Assembly (NCBI RefSeq): GCF_022749195.1
Contig: NZ_CP094226.1
Span: forward strand, 1,018,001 to 1,082,000
Direction of reading: 5' to 3'
Origin: Streptococcus oralis
GTDB lineage: Bacteria > Bacillota > Bacilli > Lactobacillales > Streptococcaceae
Length of the DNA stretch: 64,000 nt
Below, in pieces: positions 30,958 through 40,399 of this stretch (its first letter is position 1; each line of letters opens with the position of its first letter). The position numbers and the translations under genes were made by a program. Under the pieces are notes generated by a model. It did not search any database and was not told the DNA's origin. It worked only from the letters and a program-made list of their open reading frames with translations.

Positions 30958-32154
30958 TTAAGCTTCGATTTCTGTAACCATACCTGAACCAACAGTACGT
31001 CCACCCTCACGGATAGAGAATGTAGTACCTTGTTCTACGGCGATTGGGTGGATCAACTCAACGTCGATAGTCACGTTATCACCAGGCATTACCATTTCAG
31101 TACCTGCAGGAAGTTCGATTGAACCTGTAACGTCAGTAGTACGGAAGTAGAATTGTGGACGGTAGTTGTTGAAGAATGGAGTGTGACGTCCACCTTCTTC
31201 TTTAGTAAGGATGTAGACTTCACCTTTAAATTTAGTGTGTGGGTTGATTGAACCTGGTTTAGCGATAACTTGTCCACGTTCGATTTCGTCACGTTGAACA
31301 CCACGAAGAAGGACACCTACGTTATCTCCAGCAAGACCTTCGTCAAGTTGTTTACGGAACATTTCAACACCAGTAACAACTGCTTTTTGAGTTTCTTCTT
31401 TGATACCAACGATTTCGATTTCGTCGTTGACACGAACAGTACCACGGTCGATACGTCCTGAAGCAACTGTACCACGTCCAGTGATTGAGAATACGTCTTC
31501 GACTGGAAGAAGCAATGGTTTTTCAGTGTCACGTTCTGGTTCTGGAATGTACTCATCAACAGTGTTCATCAATTCCATGATGATGTCTTCGTATTTAGAG
31601 TCACCTTCAAGAGCTTTAAGAGCTGAACCTTGGATAACTGGAAGATCGTCACCTGGGAAGTCATATTCTGACAAGAGGTCACGGATTTCCATTTCAACCA
31701 ATTCAAGCAATTCTTCGTCGTCTACCAAGTCGATTTTGTTCATGAAGACGATAAGGTGTTTAACACCAACCTGACGTGAAAGAAGGATGTGCTCACGAGT
31801 TTGTGGCATTGGTCCGTCAGTTGAAGCTACTACAAGGATAGCTCCGTCCATTTGAGCAGCACCAGTGATCATGTTTTTAACGTAGTCCGCGTGTCCTGGA
31901 GCGTCGATGTGAGCGTAGTGACGTTTTTCAGTTTCGTACTCAACGTGCGCAGTGTTGATAGTGATACCGCGTTCGCGTTCTTCTGGAGCAGCATCGATAG
32001 ACGCATAGTCTTTAGGTTGGTTAACTGCTGAAGGCAAGCGACGTGCCAATACAGTTGTGATAGCTGCAGTCAAAGTAGTTTTACCGTGGTCAACGTGTCC
32101 GATAGTACCAATGTTAACGTGTGGTTTACTACGATCGTATTTTTCTTTTGCCAT
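30958..32154 (-). CDS. tuf: elongation factor Tu
   Basis: EF-Tu brings aminoacyl-tRNA to the ribosome. The GTPase domain has [10 protein letters not shown] near residue 19, DAPGHADYV and NKIDL. Domains 2 and 3 follow, and the C terminus is [15 protein letters not shown]. At 398 residues it has the usual streptococcal length. I use [14 protein letters not shown] as start; GGAGG lies about 11 bases before it, and the ATG six codons upstream would overlap that site. It is transcribed alone; fusA and rpsG are not beside it. Confidence 0.98.
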
Positions 32155-32225
32155 TTGAGTAAAAGCCTCCAATAAAATATATTTTATAGATAGACAGTAG
32201 GCAATACAGTCTAACTTTCCTTACT

Positions 32226-32253
32226 ATTTTATCAAATTTCTGCTAAATTGCAA
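32226..32253 (-). promoter_or_regulatory. tuf promoter
   Basis: On the minus strand TTGCAA (32253-32248), 16 bases, TAAAAT (32231-32226). The leader is about 65 bases. Confidence 0.65.
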
Positions 32254-32369
32254 GTGTTTTACACATATTTTGTGAATTAATCTAAATCTTATCAAATCCT
32301 GTTCTTCTGCTTCTTTAAGGCAATATGAATTCAAACTTATTTTGTTTGGGCGACAGTATTTTCATCAAA

Positions 32370-32396
32370 AAAATCAGGTTTCCCTGATTTTAATTT
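32370..32396 (-). terminator. terminator of the second AI-2E family gene
   Basis: AAAATCAGG (32370-32378) pairs with CCTGATTTT (32383-32391). On the minus strand the exit is a run of Ts. It overlaps the stop codon of the gene. Confidence 0.75.
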
Positions 32397-33499
32397 AATT
32401 CTGTTTTTTCCAGTTCCTTAGCTTCTTTATGATTTTCATATAATTTCGCTAGGAACTTAGTAATTTCTTTAAAAATAGAATAAGTAGGTACTGCTACGAC
32501 CATTCCTATGACACCATAGATATTACTTGACAGTAAGAGGAGCACTAAGATCGTAATCGGATGCACTTTCATAACTCCTCCAACGATACGTGGATAGAGA
32601 ACATTTCCATCAATCTGTTGGATAATAAGCATATAAGCAACTGCAATCAACATGCGATGAGGATCCGTGAACACATTGGCAATCACCATTGGAATCAAGC
32701 CAATACTTGGACCAACATAAGGAATCAAATTTGCGATTCCAGAGAAAATAGCAAAAACAAGGGCGTACTTTAATCCGATAACACTATAGCCAATATAGGC
32801 TAAACATCCAATAATAACCGCATCAATCGCAATTCCACTGATATAGCGCGCTATGGTTGTATTGAGATTGGTTAAAAGGCTTGAAAGATTCAATTTGTCA
32901 TGCTTTAAGACGGTACGTTCCAACATTGGTAGCAACTTATGACCATCCAACAAGAAATAAATCAAGAATACAGGGGTCATAATGAGAATGAGAACTGTAC
33001 TAAATAAGGCTGAAAGGACGCTTCCTAAACTATTGCTGACGCTATTAAGGATATTCTGGAGGATATCCACATAGGAGAGATTAAGTTGTTGAATTGTTTG
33101 TTGAATATCAATATTTTGGAATACTGGATTCATGGACAAATCGATGATCAAATCTTGTAGTCTACTATAGATGTTTTGACTAGAAATAATCAAGCTGGTC
33201 AACTGATTAATCAAAATCGGCAAGAGATAAACGACCCCTACAACGATAGCACCAATCAAGGCACAAAGAGTGATCAAGACACCAATTAGACGATTGATCT
33301 TACATCTCTTTTCTAAGAAAGTCACGACTGGATTTGTAATGTAGTAAAAAAATCCACCAAGTAAAAATGGAATCATAATGGTATTCACAACCGTCACGAA
33401 GGGAGTAATGATGGCTCCCATTTCTCTCCAAAGATAGAAAATCAATGTTAACAATAAAATTTCAGCTGTCCAAAAAAATAATTTGTTTCTACGGAACAT
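32390..33499 (-). CDS. AI-2E/PerM family membrane transporter, second copy
   Basis: This 369-residue protein has the same layout as the one at 15761-16927: helices near the N terminus, a soluble segment, and C-terminal helices with ANLIPYVGPSIGLIP and DGNVLYPRIVGG. Family substrates range from autoinducer-2 to ions. AGGAGG lies before the ATG. It is divergent from dacA. Sequence similarity to the first copy is only at the family level, so they are old paralogs. Confidence 0.83.
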   Translation of the reverse strand: MFRRNKLFFWTAEILLLTLIFYLWREMGAIITPFVTVVNTIMIPFLLGGFFYYITNPVVTFLEKRCKINRLIGVLITLCALIGAIVVGVVYLLPILINQLTSLIISSQNIYSRLQDLIIDLSMNPVFQNIDIQQTIQQLNLSYVDILQNILNSVSNSLGSVLSALFSTVLILIMTPVFLIYFLLDGHKLLPMLERTVLKHDKLNLSSLLTNLNTTIARYISGIAIDAVIIGCLAYIGYSVIGLKYALVFAIFSGIANLIPYVGPSIGLIPMVIANVFTDPHRMLIAVAYMLIIQQIDGNVLYPRIVGGVMKVHPITILVLLLLSSNIYGVIGMVVAVPTYSIFKEITKFLAKLYENHKEAKELEKTELN

Positions 33500-33585
33500 A
33501 GGTATCCTCCTTCTCTCTATTTTACCATATTTCTGAAAAAGATAAGATGGCTTTAGTAAAAAAGCGAGAATATTTTTTTTCTTTA

Positions 33586-33594
33586 TGATAAAAT
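33586..33594 (+). promoter_or_regulatory. dacA promoter
   Basis: TGATAAAAT is an extended -10 (33586-33594). The expected start of transcription, 33601-33602, is two or three bases before the dacA ATG (33604). Confidence 0.55.
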
Positions 33595-33603
33595 AAAGCT
33601 AAT

Positions 33604-34845
33604 ATGAAAAAAATAATTTTATCTTTTATGACACTTTTAGTTTTTGGAACAGCTTCCACTGTTTCTGCTCAGGAGTTTGATGTTGCTGCTAAACATGCCA
33701 TTGCCGTCGAGGCTACAACTGGAAAAATCCTCTACGAAAAAGATGCAAATCAGCCTGTAGAAATTGCTTCTATTACAAAACTGGTTACAGTTTATTTGGT
33801 CTATGAAGCTCTAGAACAAGGAACTATCAGCCTATCTACACCTGTTGATATTTCGGACTATCCTTACAAACTTACAACTAATTCTGAGGCGAGTAACGTC
33901 CCTATGGAAGCTCGAAATTATACTGTTGAACAACTATTAGAGGCTACAATGGTATCCAGTGCAAACAGCGCTGCGATTGCACTAGCAGAAAAGATTGCTG
34001 GTTCTGAGAAAGACTTTGTAGACAAGATGAGGGCTAAACTTCTTGAATGGGGAATTCAAGATGCAACTATTGTAAACACAACTGGTTTAAATAATGAGAC
34101 CCTTGGCGATAATATCTATCCTGGTTCTAAAAAAGACGATGAAAACAAGTTGAGTGCCTACGATGTTGCAATCGTCGCTCGTAACCTCATCCGAGATTAT
34201 CCTCAAGTTTTGGAAATTACAAAAAAACCAACTTCTATCTTTGCAGGACTTGAAATCCACTCAACCAACTACATGTTGGAGGGAATGCCTGCCTATCGTG
34301 GTGGTATTGATGGACTAAAGACAGGTACTACTGATAAAGCTGGTGCTTCATTCGTTGGAACAACTGTTGAGAAAGGGATGCGTATTATTACGGTTGTTTT
34401 GAACGCAGATCAACAAGATACCAACCCTTATGCACGTTTTACTGCTACTTCTGCGCTTTTAGATTATATTTCTGCAAACTTTGCCTTAAAAACTGTTGTT
34501 CAGAAAGGTGAAGCATACAATGATAGTAAAGTAACAGTTCTGGATGGTAAAGAAGATAATGTGACAGCTGTCGCTAAGTCAGACATTTCCATCGTCCAAC
34601 GCATCGGAAGCGGTACTACACCAACTCTCCAATTCACACCAAAATCAACATCAGAAATGGCTCCATTAGAAGAAGGCAAGGTTGTTGGTACTCTAACCTA
34701 TGATGACCAGGATTTGGTCGGCCAGGGCTATCTCACTTCCGACAAACCATCTTTTGAAATGGTTTCTGAAAAGAAAGTAGAAAAAGCCTTCTTTTTGAAA
34801 GTTTGGTGGAATCAATTTATCCGCTTTATCAATGAAAAACTATAA
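33604..34845 (+). CDS. dacA: D-alanyl-D-alanine carboxypeptidase (PBP3)
   Basis: The enzyme removes the terminal D-alanine from peptidoglycan stem peptides. A signal peptide is clear (MKKIILSFMTLLVFGTASTVSAQ). The catalytic motifs are SITK (nucleophile Ser56), SAN (Ser119) and KTG (Lys239). The C-terminal domain ends in an amphipathic helix (KVWWNQFIRFINEKL) for membrane attachment. At 413 residues it has the usual length. No Shine-Dalgarno precedes the ATG. A bidirectional hairpin follows. Confidence 0.96.
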   Translation: MKKIILSFMTLLVFGTASTVSAQEFDVAAKHAIAVEATTGKILYEKDANQPVEIASITKLVTVYLVYEALEQGTISLSTPVDISDYPYKLTTNSEASNVPMEARNYTVEQLLEATMVSSANSAAIALAEKIAGSEKDFVDKMRAKLLEWGIQDATIVNTTGLNNETLGDNIYPGSKKDDENKLSAYDVAIVARNLIRDYPQVLEITKKPTSIFAGLEIHSTNYMLEGMPAYRGGIDGLKTGTTDKAGASFVGTTVEKGMRIITVVLNADQQDTNPYARFTATSALLDYISANFALKTVVQKGEAYNDSKVTVLDGKEDNVTAVAKSDISIVQRIGSGTTPTLQFTPKSTSEMAPLEEGKVVGTLTYDDQDLVGQGYLTSDKPSFEMVSEKKVEKAFFLKVWWNQFIRFINEKL

Positions 34846-34876
34846 AAAAAATCGCGAACAATCGCGATTTTTTCTT
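34844..34876. terminator. bidirectional terminator between dacA and the thioredoxin-like gene
   Basis: AAAATCGCG (34848-34856) pairs with CGCGATTTT (34863-34871), with A and T runs outside. Confidence 0.85.
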
Positions 34877-35421
34877 TATTTCATCTCTTTAAAAGCCGCT
34901 TCTGCATCAGCATTACTAATAGCACCAAATTGGATTTTTCCGATTTTACCCTGACTGTCAATCAAGTATTCCGTTGGAATACTACGAATTTGGTAGGCTT
35001 GGAAGGTAGTTGCTTGCGTATCATATAGAACAGGAATATCCTTGTAGCCTTGTTCTTGGTACCATTTTGGAAAGTCTTGAACTGTTTTTTCACCTTGTAA
35101 ACCAGGTGCAATGACACTCAAGATTTCAAAGTCTCGATCTTGTTTGGCAGCTAATTCCATCAGCTCAGGCATGCTTTTTTTACATGGTCCGCACCAAGAA
35201 GCCCAGAATTTCAAATAGACCTTTTTTCCTTTATAGTCTGATAACTTCACTTCTTTACCATCCATAGACTGCAAGGTGAAGTCTGGCGCATCCTTACCAA
35301 CTGCGATTTGTTGTACTGCAGGTTGTTTTGGACTGCTTGTCTGTTTGGTTTCTTTTTCACCACAGGCAATCAACAAGAATAGAGACATGAGGCTCAATCC
35401 AGCAAAAATAACTTTTTTCAT
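34876..35421 (-). CDS. etrx2: TlpA-type thioredoxin-fold lipoprotein (Etrx2-like)
   Basis: This extracellular thioredoxin-like protein reduces oxidised surface proteins such as methionine sulfoxide reductases. The lipobox LLIAC puts the lipid on Cys20. The active site is WCGPC (Cys77, Cys80) in KFWASWCGPCKKSMPEL. A cis-proline region (IRSIPTEYLID) follows. At 181 residues it matches the pneumococcal Etrx proteins; the lack of an msrAB gene beside it favours the Etrx2 type. Its electron donor should be CcdA just upstream. Start MKKVIF follows AAGGAG. Confidence 0.85.
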   Translation of the reverse strand: MKKVIFAGLSLMSLFLLIACGEKETKQTSSPKQPAVQQIAVGKDAPDFTLQSMDGKEVKLSDYKGKKVYLKFWASWCGPCKKSMPELMELAAKQDRDFEILSVIAPGLQGEKTVQDFPKWYQEQGYKDIPVLYDTQATTFQAYQIRSIPTEYLIDSQGKIGKIQFGAISNADAEAAFKEMK

Positions 35422-35432
35422 TTTTTCTCCTT

Positions 35433-36140
35433 TTATCCAAGAATTCCTGACAAGGCATTTAACTGCCCTAGCATTAATAATAATCCCATCAAAATAATCA
35501 AAGCTCCCCCGATTTTCTTTAGTAGGATCATATGGGGTTTTAATTTACTAAAATAAGGCATAATCCAGCCCGAAGCCAAGGCCAAAACAATGAAAGGAAG
35601 GGCCATTCCCAATGTGTATACTAATGTTAACACGGCTCCTTGCCAAGCACCATTGCCACCTGAAGCCGCCAGAGCCAAGACTGAACTTAAGACTGGTCCG
35701 ATACAAGGGGTCCAACCAAAACTAAAGGTTATCCCAAGTAAAAAGGCTGACAGATAGTGATTAGACTTTGATTGTTTGAATGTGACTGTCTTTTGAACTT
35801 CCAGTTTATTGAAATGCAAGATTTCCATCTGATGAAGTCCTAAAAAAATAATGACTATTCCCATAGCATAACGAAACCAGTCTGCATAGAGCATGTGCCC
35901 TAGGAATCCAGCTCCAAATCCTAAAATAAAGAAAATGAGGGAGATTCCAGCAATAAAGCACAAGGTTCGAATTAAACCTGACCATGCAACGTCTCTTCCA
36001 AAAAAGCGAAAGCTTTTCGAATTTCCCTGATCATCCAGTAAAATACCAGCATAAACAGGTAGCAAAGGAAAGATGCAGGGGGAAAAGAAGGACAGAATAC
36101 CAGCTAAAAAAACAGATACTAGAAATATAATCGACTCCAA
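35433..36140 (-). CDS. ccdA2: CcdA, cytochrome c biogenesis/thiol-transfer membrane protein
   Basis: The 235-residue membrane protein carries electrons across the membrane to the thioredoxin-like partner. Six hydrophobic segments are seen. The conserved cysteine pair lies in SPCIFPLLP (first helix) and in WTPCIGPVLSS. The frame starts with TTG at 36140 (MESIIFLVSVF); no ATG is available until far inside, and a weak TAGGT lies upstream. It is 11 bases before the etrx gene. The pair forms the usual ccdA-etrx unit. Confidence 0.87.
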   Translation of the reverse strand: MESIIFLVSVFLAGILSFFSPCIFPLLPVYAGILLDDQGNSKSFRFFGRDVAWSGLIRTLCFIAGISLIFFILGFGAGFLGHMLYADWFRYAMGIVIIFLGLHQMEILHFNKLEVQKTVTFKQSKSNHYLSAFLLGITFSFGWTPCIGPVLSSVLALAASGGNGAWQGAVLTLVYTLGMALPFIVLALASGWIMPYFSKLKPHMILLKKIGGALIILMGLLLMLGQLNALSGILG

Positions 36141-36239
36141 CGAATTACCTACTTTCTCAAAATTCTAATCCTATTTTACTACAAAAGAATAAATTTGTAA
36201 GAAGTCCGCTACGCTTATTTATTTTGACTAAAGTTGACA

Positions 36240-36270
36240 CAAAAAAAGGAGCTTAGCTCCTTTTTTTTAA
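36240..36270 (-). terminator. map terminator
   Basis: AAAAAAAGGAGC (36241-36252) and GCTCCTTTTTTT (36256-36267) pair around three bases. It also covers the map stop codon and could work in both directions. Confidence 0.85.
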
Positions 36271-37127
36271 TACGTTCCTTCTTCACCTTGACTGGTCAGG
36301 ATAACAGGTCCGTCTTTGGTAATCACGAACTGGTGTTCATATTGGCAAGACAGGCCGCCATCTATAGTCTTATGAGCCCAGCCAGTCTTCATATCTGTAT
36401 CAATTTCCCAGTCACCAGTATTGATCATGGGTTCAATGGTTAGTACCATTCCTTCACGGAGACGGAGTCCACGGCCTGCAATACCGTAGTTAGGAACCAT
36501 TGGCTCTTCGTGCATAGTTGGACCAACACCATGACCAACCAAATCACGAACGACACCGTAACCGCGACTTTCAGCGTATTCTTGAATGGCTGCACCAATA
36601 TCACCGATACGATTGCCGACAACTGCTTGCTCAATTCCTACATACATAGCTTCCTTGGTTACGTCCATCAGGTTTTTCACTTCTTCAGACGGTGTACCAA
36701 CCGCATAAGCCCAACATGAGTCAGCTAAACCACCAGTATAACTTTGGGTGTATTTTTTCATTTGCTCAACATTGTTGAAGTTAAGTTTAGAGACATTGAG
36801 GTCGGATTTGGCAATCGGACCACCCAGTACCATGTCAACCTTGAGCAAATCGCCATCTTTCAAGATGTAATGACGTGGAAAAGCGTGAGCTACTTCGTCG
36901 TTGAGAGAGCAACAAGTGGCATAGGGGTAATCCATGACTGCACCATCTACTCCAATCTGTAGAGGAAGGAAATTTTCCTCTTTACAACGACGACGAACGT
37001 ACTCTTCAACTTCCCACATATCCACGCCTGGCTTAATCAAATCACGTAAGCCAATATGGATACTTGCTAGGAAATCACCAGCCTTGTCCATGGCTTCGAT
37101 TTCACGTGCTGATTTTAAAGTTATCAT
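36267..37127 (-). CDS. map: methionine aminopeptidase, type I
   Basis: The enzyme removes the initiator methionine from new proteins. The metal ligands are seen in LLKVDMVLG and HGVGPTMHEEP, MVLTIEPM, and YEHQFVITKDGP. A streptococcal insertion of about 30 residues (SKLNFNNVEQMKKYTQSYTGGLADSC) lies in the middle, which makes it 286 residues, longer than the E. coli enzyme. Start at 37127 follows AGGAG. It is downstream of spxR and probably in its operon. Confidence 0.95.
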   Translation of the reverse strand: MITLKSAREIEAMDKAGDFLASIHIGLRDLIKPGVDMWEVEEYVRRRCKEENFLPLQIGVDGAVMDYPYATCCSLNDEVAHAFPRHYILKDGDLLKVDMVLGGPIAKSDLNVSKLNFNNVEQMKKYTQSYTGGLADSCWAYAVGTPSEEVKNLMDVTKEAMYVGIEQAVVGNRIGDIGAAIQEYAESRGYGVVRDLVGHGVGPTMHEEPMVPNYGIAGRGLRLREGMVLTIEPMINTGDWEIDTDMKTGWAHKTIDGGLSCQYEHQFVITKDGPVILTSQGEEGTY

Positions 37128-37142
37128 TTTTTCTCCTAGATT

Positions 37143-38420
37143 CTAATTAATTTTAACCGTAACATTTGCTTTTGAAACAATCTGATGCCCATGATAAATA
37201 TCATAATCAATAATAGCTGAGCGTCTCGTGTGGTGAATAATGCGAGCCTGAATCCGCAAAGTATCATCTATCTGCACAGCCTGCAAGAAATAAATCAACA
37301 TCTGTTCAATGATGAGATTACGTCCGCTATTAACAACGAGGTCTTGGGTCATATGGTTGAGGATTTCAGCCAAGACTCCATTAGCAAGGACACCATTTTT
37401 CTCCAACATGAAGGGCTCAACAGTAATGACGACTTCATCATGATGATAAGAGAGCTTCTGCCCAATTTGCTCTGAAAAAGTTGGCAAAGCAGAAACTTGG
37501 GAACGGCTCATCTTTTCCATGACATCTCGTCGTGTTACGACACCAAGTAGAGTTTGGTTACTTCTGACAACTGGAACCATCTCAAAGTCTTCTGCAATCA
37601 TTCGTTGACTGACATTGGCAATATTGGTCGCTAATCCTGTTACAAAGATACTACGTGTCATCACCTTGTCAATCGTCGTGCTGGGGGATTTATCTCCTGC
37701 GTCACGCATAGTAACAACGCCAACAACCACTTGGTGTTGGTTAATGACTGGAAAACGACTACTTCTGTTCTTACGGACCAAGTCTAGATAGTCTTTTACT
37801 GTATCGGTTTCTCTCAAAAAACCATACTCATGACTGGGACGATAGAGCTTCTCAACTGTCAGAATATCGGTTTTGATTTGAACATTTGAGAGGGCTTTGT
37901 TAATCATGGTCGCTACTGTAAAAGTGTCATGTTTACTTCTTAGAACTGGAATCCCTTTTTTATTAGCCAAATCAAGAACATCATCTTGGACATGAAAACC
38001 ACCTGTCACAAGGACTGCATTTTCATTTTCCAAGGCTAAAAGTTGAATACGAGTACGGTCACCAACAATCAAAAGACCGCCATCATGGAGATAGGACAGG
38101 ATATTTTGCTCTGTCATAGCTCCAATGGAGAATTTGCTAAACTCTCTCTCCAACCCTTCCTGACCAGCTAAAACTTCAGAGGAGGTGACTTCAGCGATTT
38201 CAGCATAGGTTAGCCGCTCAATAGCCACTTTCTGGGACTTGACTCGTATGGTTCCACTGCGTGGCCGAGTTTCAACGATGCCACGATTTTCAGCTTCTTT
38301 GATAGCTCGGTAGGCTGTTCCGTCACTAACACCTAGGTGATTGGAAATACTGCGAACACTAACTCTCTTCCCAATTGGCAACTCTTCCAGATAGGACAAA
38401 ATTTCCTGGTGTTTACTCAT
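37143..38420 (-). CDS. spxR: SpxR/YtoI-like regulator with DRTGG, CBS and HotDog domains
   Basis: In pneumococcus SpxR raises expression of spxB, the pyruvate oxidase that makes hydrogen peroxide. The 425-residue protein has four parts. The N-terminal helix-turn-helix (residues 1-60, VRSISNHLGVSDGTAYRAIKEAENRGIV) is followed by a DRTGG domain (about 70-185), then two CBS domains (about 195-310, MTRSIFVTGLATNIANVSQRMI), then a C-terminal HotDog domain. CBS and HotDog parts probably sense nucleotides and CoA esters. It is between the GNAT gene (overlap of 8 bases) and map. Sequence gives no direct DNA target. Confidence 0.82.
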   Translation of the reverse strand: MSKHQEILSYLEELPIGKRVSVRSISNHLGVSDGTAYRAIKEAENRGIVETRPRSGTIRVKSQKVAIERLTYAEIAEVTSSEVLAGQEGLEREFSKFSIGAMTEQNILSYLHDGGLLIVGDRTRIQLLALENENAVLVTGGFHVQDDVLDLANKKGIPVLRSKHDTFTVATMINKALSNVQIKTDILTVEKLYRPSHEYGFLRETDTVKDYLDLVRKNRSSRFPVINQHQVVVGVVTMRDAGDKSPSTTIDKVMTRSIFVTGLATNIANVSQRMIAEDFEMVPVVRSNQTLLGVVTRRDVMEKMSRSQVSALPTFSEQIGQKLSYHHDEVVITVEPFMLEKNGVLANGVLAEILNHMTQDLVVNSGRNLIIEQMLIYFLQAVQIDDTLRIQARIIHHTRRSAIIDYDIYHGHQIVSKANVTVKIN

Positions 38421-38964
38421 TGAATTCTCCTTTTATGTATCGAAATTCAAGATAGTCCCTCATTTTACGTGTATAGCGATCGCTCCCCTTAAACTGTCGT
38501 ACGAGGCTAAAGCCCGATTTTAAGGCTACTTTTTGACTAGCTTGATTCTCCAAATGAGTGATGATGGATAATTGTTTTAAACCAAATTCATCAAATGAAA
38601 GCTGACAAAGCTTGGTAACCACTTCTGTCATAAAACCTTGTGACCAAGAATCTTTTTTTAAGAAGTAACCAATTTCTGCTTCTTTTTTGATTTCATCGAT
38701 TTTTTCAAATTTAATGGAGCCAATCATTTCCTGATTTCCTTGGAGACAAATTGCCCAAACCCCTAGAGGATTCTTCATAAAATAGTTAGCAAGTGCGTAC
38801 TGACTTTCTTCCAAACTTGCTTGACTGGGAAAAATAAACTGCAAATTCTCAGGGTTTGAAGCAATGTCGAAAAACGCTTGACTGTCACTAAAAAAGAAAG
38901 GACGCAAATACAAGCGCTCCGTTTCAAAAAAAGAAAACATTGCTAATTTGGTCCAAATATTCAT
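38413..38964 (-). CDS. GNAT family N-acetyltransferase (RimJ/RimL-like)
   Basis: This protein of about 183 residues is a GNAT acetyltransferase. It begins SFFETERLYLRPFFFSDSQAFFDIASNPE after a short extension. The acetyl-CoA motif is in AEIGYFLKKDSWSQGFMTEVVTKLCQ; the last motif is NQASQKVALKSGF. It resembles enzymes that acetylate protein N termini or small amines. I start at the ATG at 38964 behind GAGG; the in-frame GTG two codons earlier overlaps that site. Its stop overlaps the spxR start, so they share a message. Substrate unknown. Confidence 0.83.
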   Translation of the reverse strand: MNIWTKLAMFSFFETERLYLRPFFFSDSQAFFDIASNPENLQFIFPSQASLEESQYALANYFMKNPLGVWAICLQGNQEMIGSIKFEKIDEIKKEAEIGYFLKKDSWSQGFMTEVVTKLCQLSFDEFGLKQLSIITHLENQASQKVALKSGFSLVRQFKGSDRYTRKMRDYLEFRYIKGEFNE

Positions 38965-38979
38965 AATCACCTCAACGGC

Positions 38980-40239
38980 TTAGTCTTCAACGAGTGTAAT
39001 ATCTGCTCCAAGACTACGCAATTTTTCAATAATATCTGAGTAGCCACGAAGGATAAACTCAATATTCGTAATTTCAGTCTGGCCTTGAGCCATCAAGCCA
39101 GCGATGACAAGTGCAGCACCAGCTCGCAAGTCTGTAGCTTTTACACTTGCCCCGTGTAACTTACGACCACCGTTGTAGATAATGTGATCGTTTGTAGTCG
39201 TAATATCCGCATCCATTTTTGCTAACTCAAAGACATGATTGACACGTTTCTCATAAATCGTATCAATAATGGTTCCACGACCTTGGGCAGTTAGTAAAAG
39301 TGGCGTGATAGGCTGTTGCAAATCGGTTGCGAACCCTGGATAGGGTGCTGTTTTGATATTGATGGCCTTCAAACCAGATTGCTCTTCAACGAAGATACTG
39401 TCTTCTGAGACCGTCATACGAACGCCCATTTCCTCTAGTTTGGCGATAAAGCCTTCTAAGTGTTCATAGAGAACGTTGTTAATACGAATTCCTTTTCCTA
39501 CCGCTGCAGCAAGTGAAATATAGGTTCCAGCTTCGATACGGTCTGGAATAACCTGATGACGCGTTCCATGAAGTTTCTCGACACCATCAATAATGATAAT
39601 ATCAGTTCCTGCACCACGAATATGGGCCCCCATATTGTTCAAAAGGGTAGCGACATCAATAATTTCCGGTTCACGAGCCGCATTTTCAATGACAGTACGT
39701 CCCTTAGCTTTAACCGCAGCAATCATCGTGTTAATCGTTGCACCTACACTGACGGTATCCATGTAAATACTTGCGCCATGAAGCCCCTTACCTTGGGCTG
39801 ATAAATTCATATTATCTCCCTCATAGCTGACCTTAGCACCCATGGCTTCAAAGGCTTTTAAATGAAGGTCAATCGGACGAGGCCCCAGATCACATCCACC
39901 AGGAAGTCCAACTGTAGCTTCACCAAAGCGACCTAAAAGACTTCCGTAGAAATAATAAGAAGCACGCAAGCTATTAATCTTGCCATAAGGCATAGGAATG
40001 TTTTGAACACCTCTTGGATCAATCTCCAAGACATCCTCATAACGCTTAACAGTCGCCCCCATAATTTCCATGATTTCGACAAGACTAGCAACGTCTGAAA
40101 TATCTGGAACACAATCTAAAGTGACAATATCATCTGATAAGATAATAGCTGGAATAAGCGCTACAACACTATTTTTAGCACCACTAATGGTGATCTCACC
40201 TTGCAATGGACGTCCACCATTGATGACAATTTTTCTCAT
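38980..40239 (-). CDS. murA: UDP-N-acetylglucosamine 1-carboxyvinyltransferase (MurZ type)
   Basis: The enzyme makes the first committed step of peptidoglycan synthesis, adding enolpyruvate to UDP-GlcNAc, and is the fosfomycin target. Lys22-Asn23 ([15 protein letters not shown]) and the catalytic Cys116 in the loop [12 protein letters not shown] are present, so it is expected to be fosfomycin-sensitive. Length is 419 residues. Streptococci carry two copies; I think this is the one named MurZ or MurA2, since it is beside spxR. No strong Shine-Dalgarno before the ATG (GAAAGAG). It is first of a unit with the GNAT gene, spxR and map. Confidence 0.95.
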   Translation of the reverse strand: MRKIVINGGRPLQGEITISGAKNSVVALIPAIILSDDIVTLDCVPDISDVASLVEIMEIMGATVKRYEDVLEIDPRGVQNIPMPYGKINSLRASYYFYGSLLGRFGEATVGLPGGCDLGPRPIDLHLKAFEAMGAKVSYEGDNMNLSAQGKGLHGASIYMDTVSVGATINTMIAAVKAKGRTVIENAAREPEIIDVATLLNNMGAHIRGAGTDIIIIDGVEKLHGTRHQVIPDRIEAGTYISLAAAVGKGIRINNVLYEHLEGFIAKLEEMGVRMTVSEDSIFVEEQSGLKAINIKTAPYPGFATDLQQPITPLLLTAQGRGTIIDTIYEKRVNHVFELAKMDADITTTNDHIIYNGGRKLHGASVKATDLRAGAALVIAGLMAQGQTEITNIEFILRGYSDIIEKLRSLGADITLVED

Positions 40240-40281
40240 GTTTTACTCTTTCAAAATTTACTAAAAAGGTCTTTTCATTCT

Positions 40282-40290
40282 ATTATACCA
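40282..40290 (-). promoter_or_regulatory. murA operon promoter
   Basis: On the minus strand TATAAT (40287-40282) with TGG before it, an extended -10, about 45 bases before murA. Confidence 0.6.
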
Positions 40291-40343
40291 TAATTTTCAG
40301 TTTTTTCCCATTCCTATTTACTAAATAGCATCTCATTTTAATA

Positions 40344-40391
40344 AAAAAAGACCTATCACTCAAGCTTTTCAGCCTAAAATGATAGGTTTTT
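40344..40391 (-). terminator. pyk terminator
   Basis: ACCTATCA (40351-40358) pairs with TGATAGGT (40380-40387). On the minus strand the exit is followed by seven Ts. The loop holds a second small stem. Confidence 0.8.
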
Positions 40392-40399
40392 GTGTTAGA

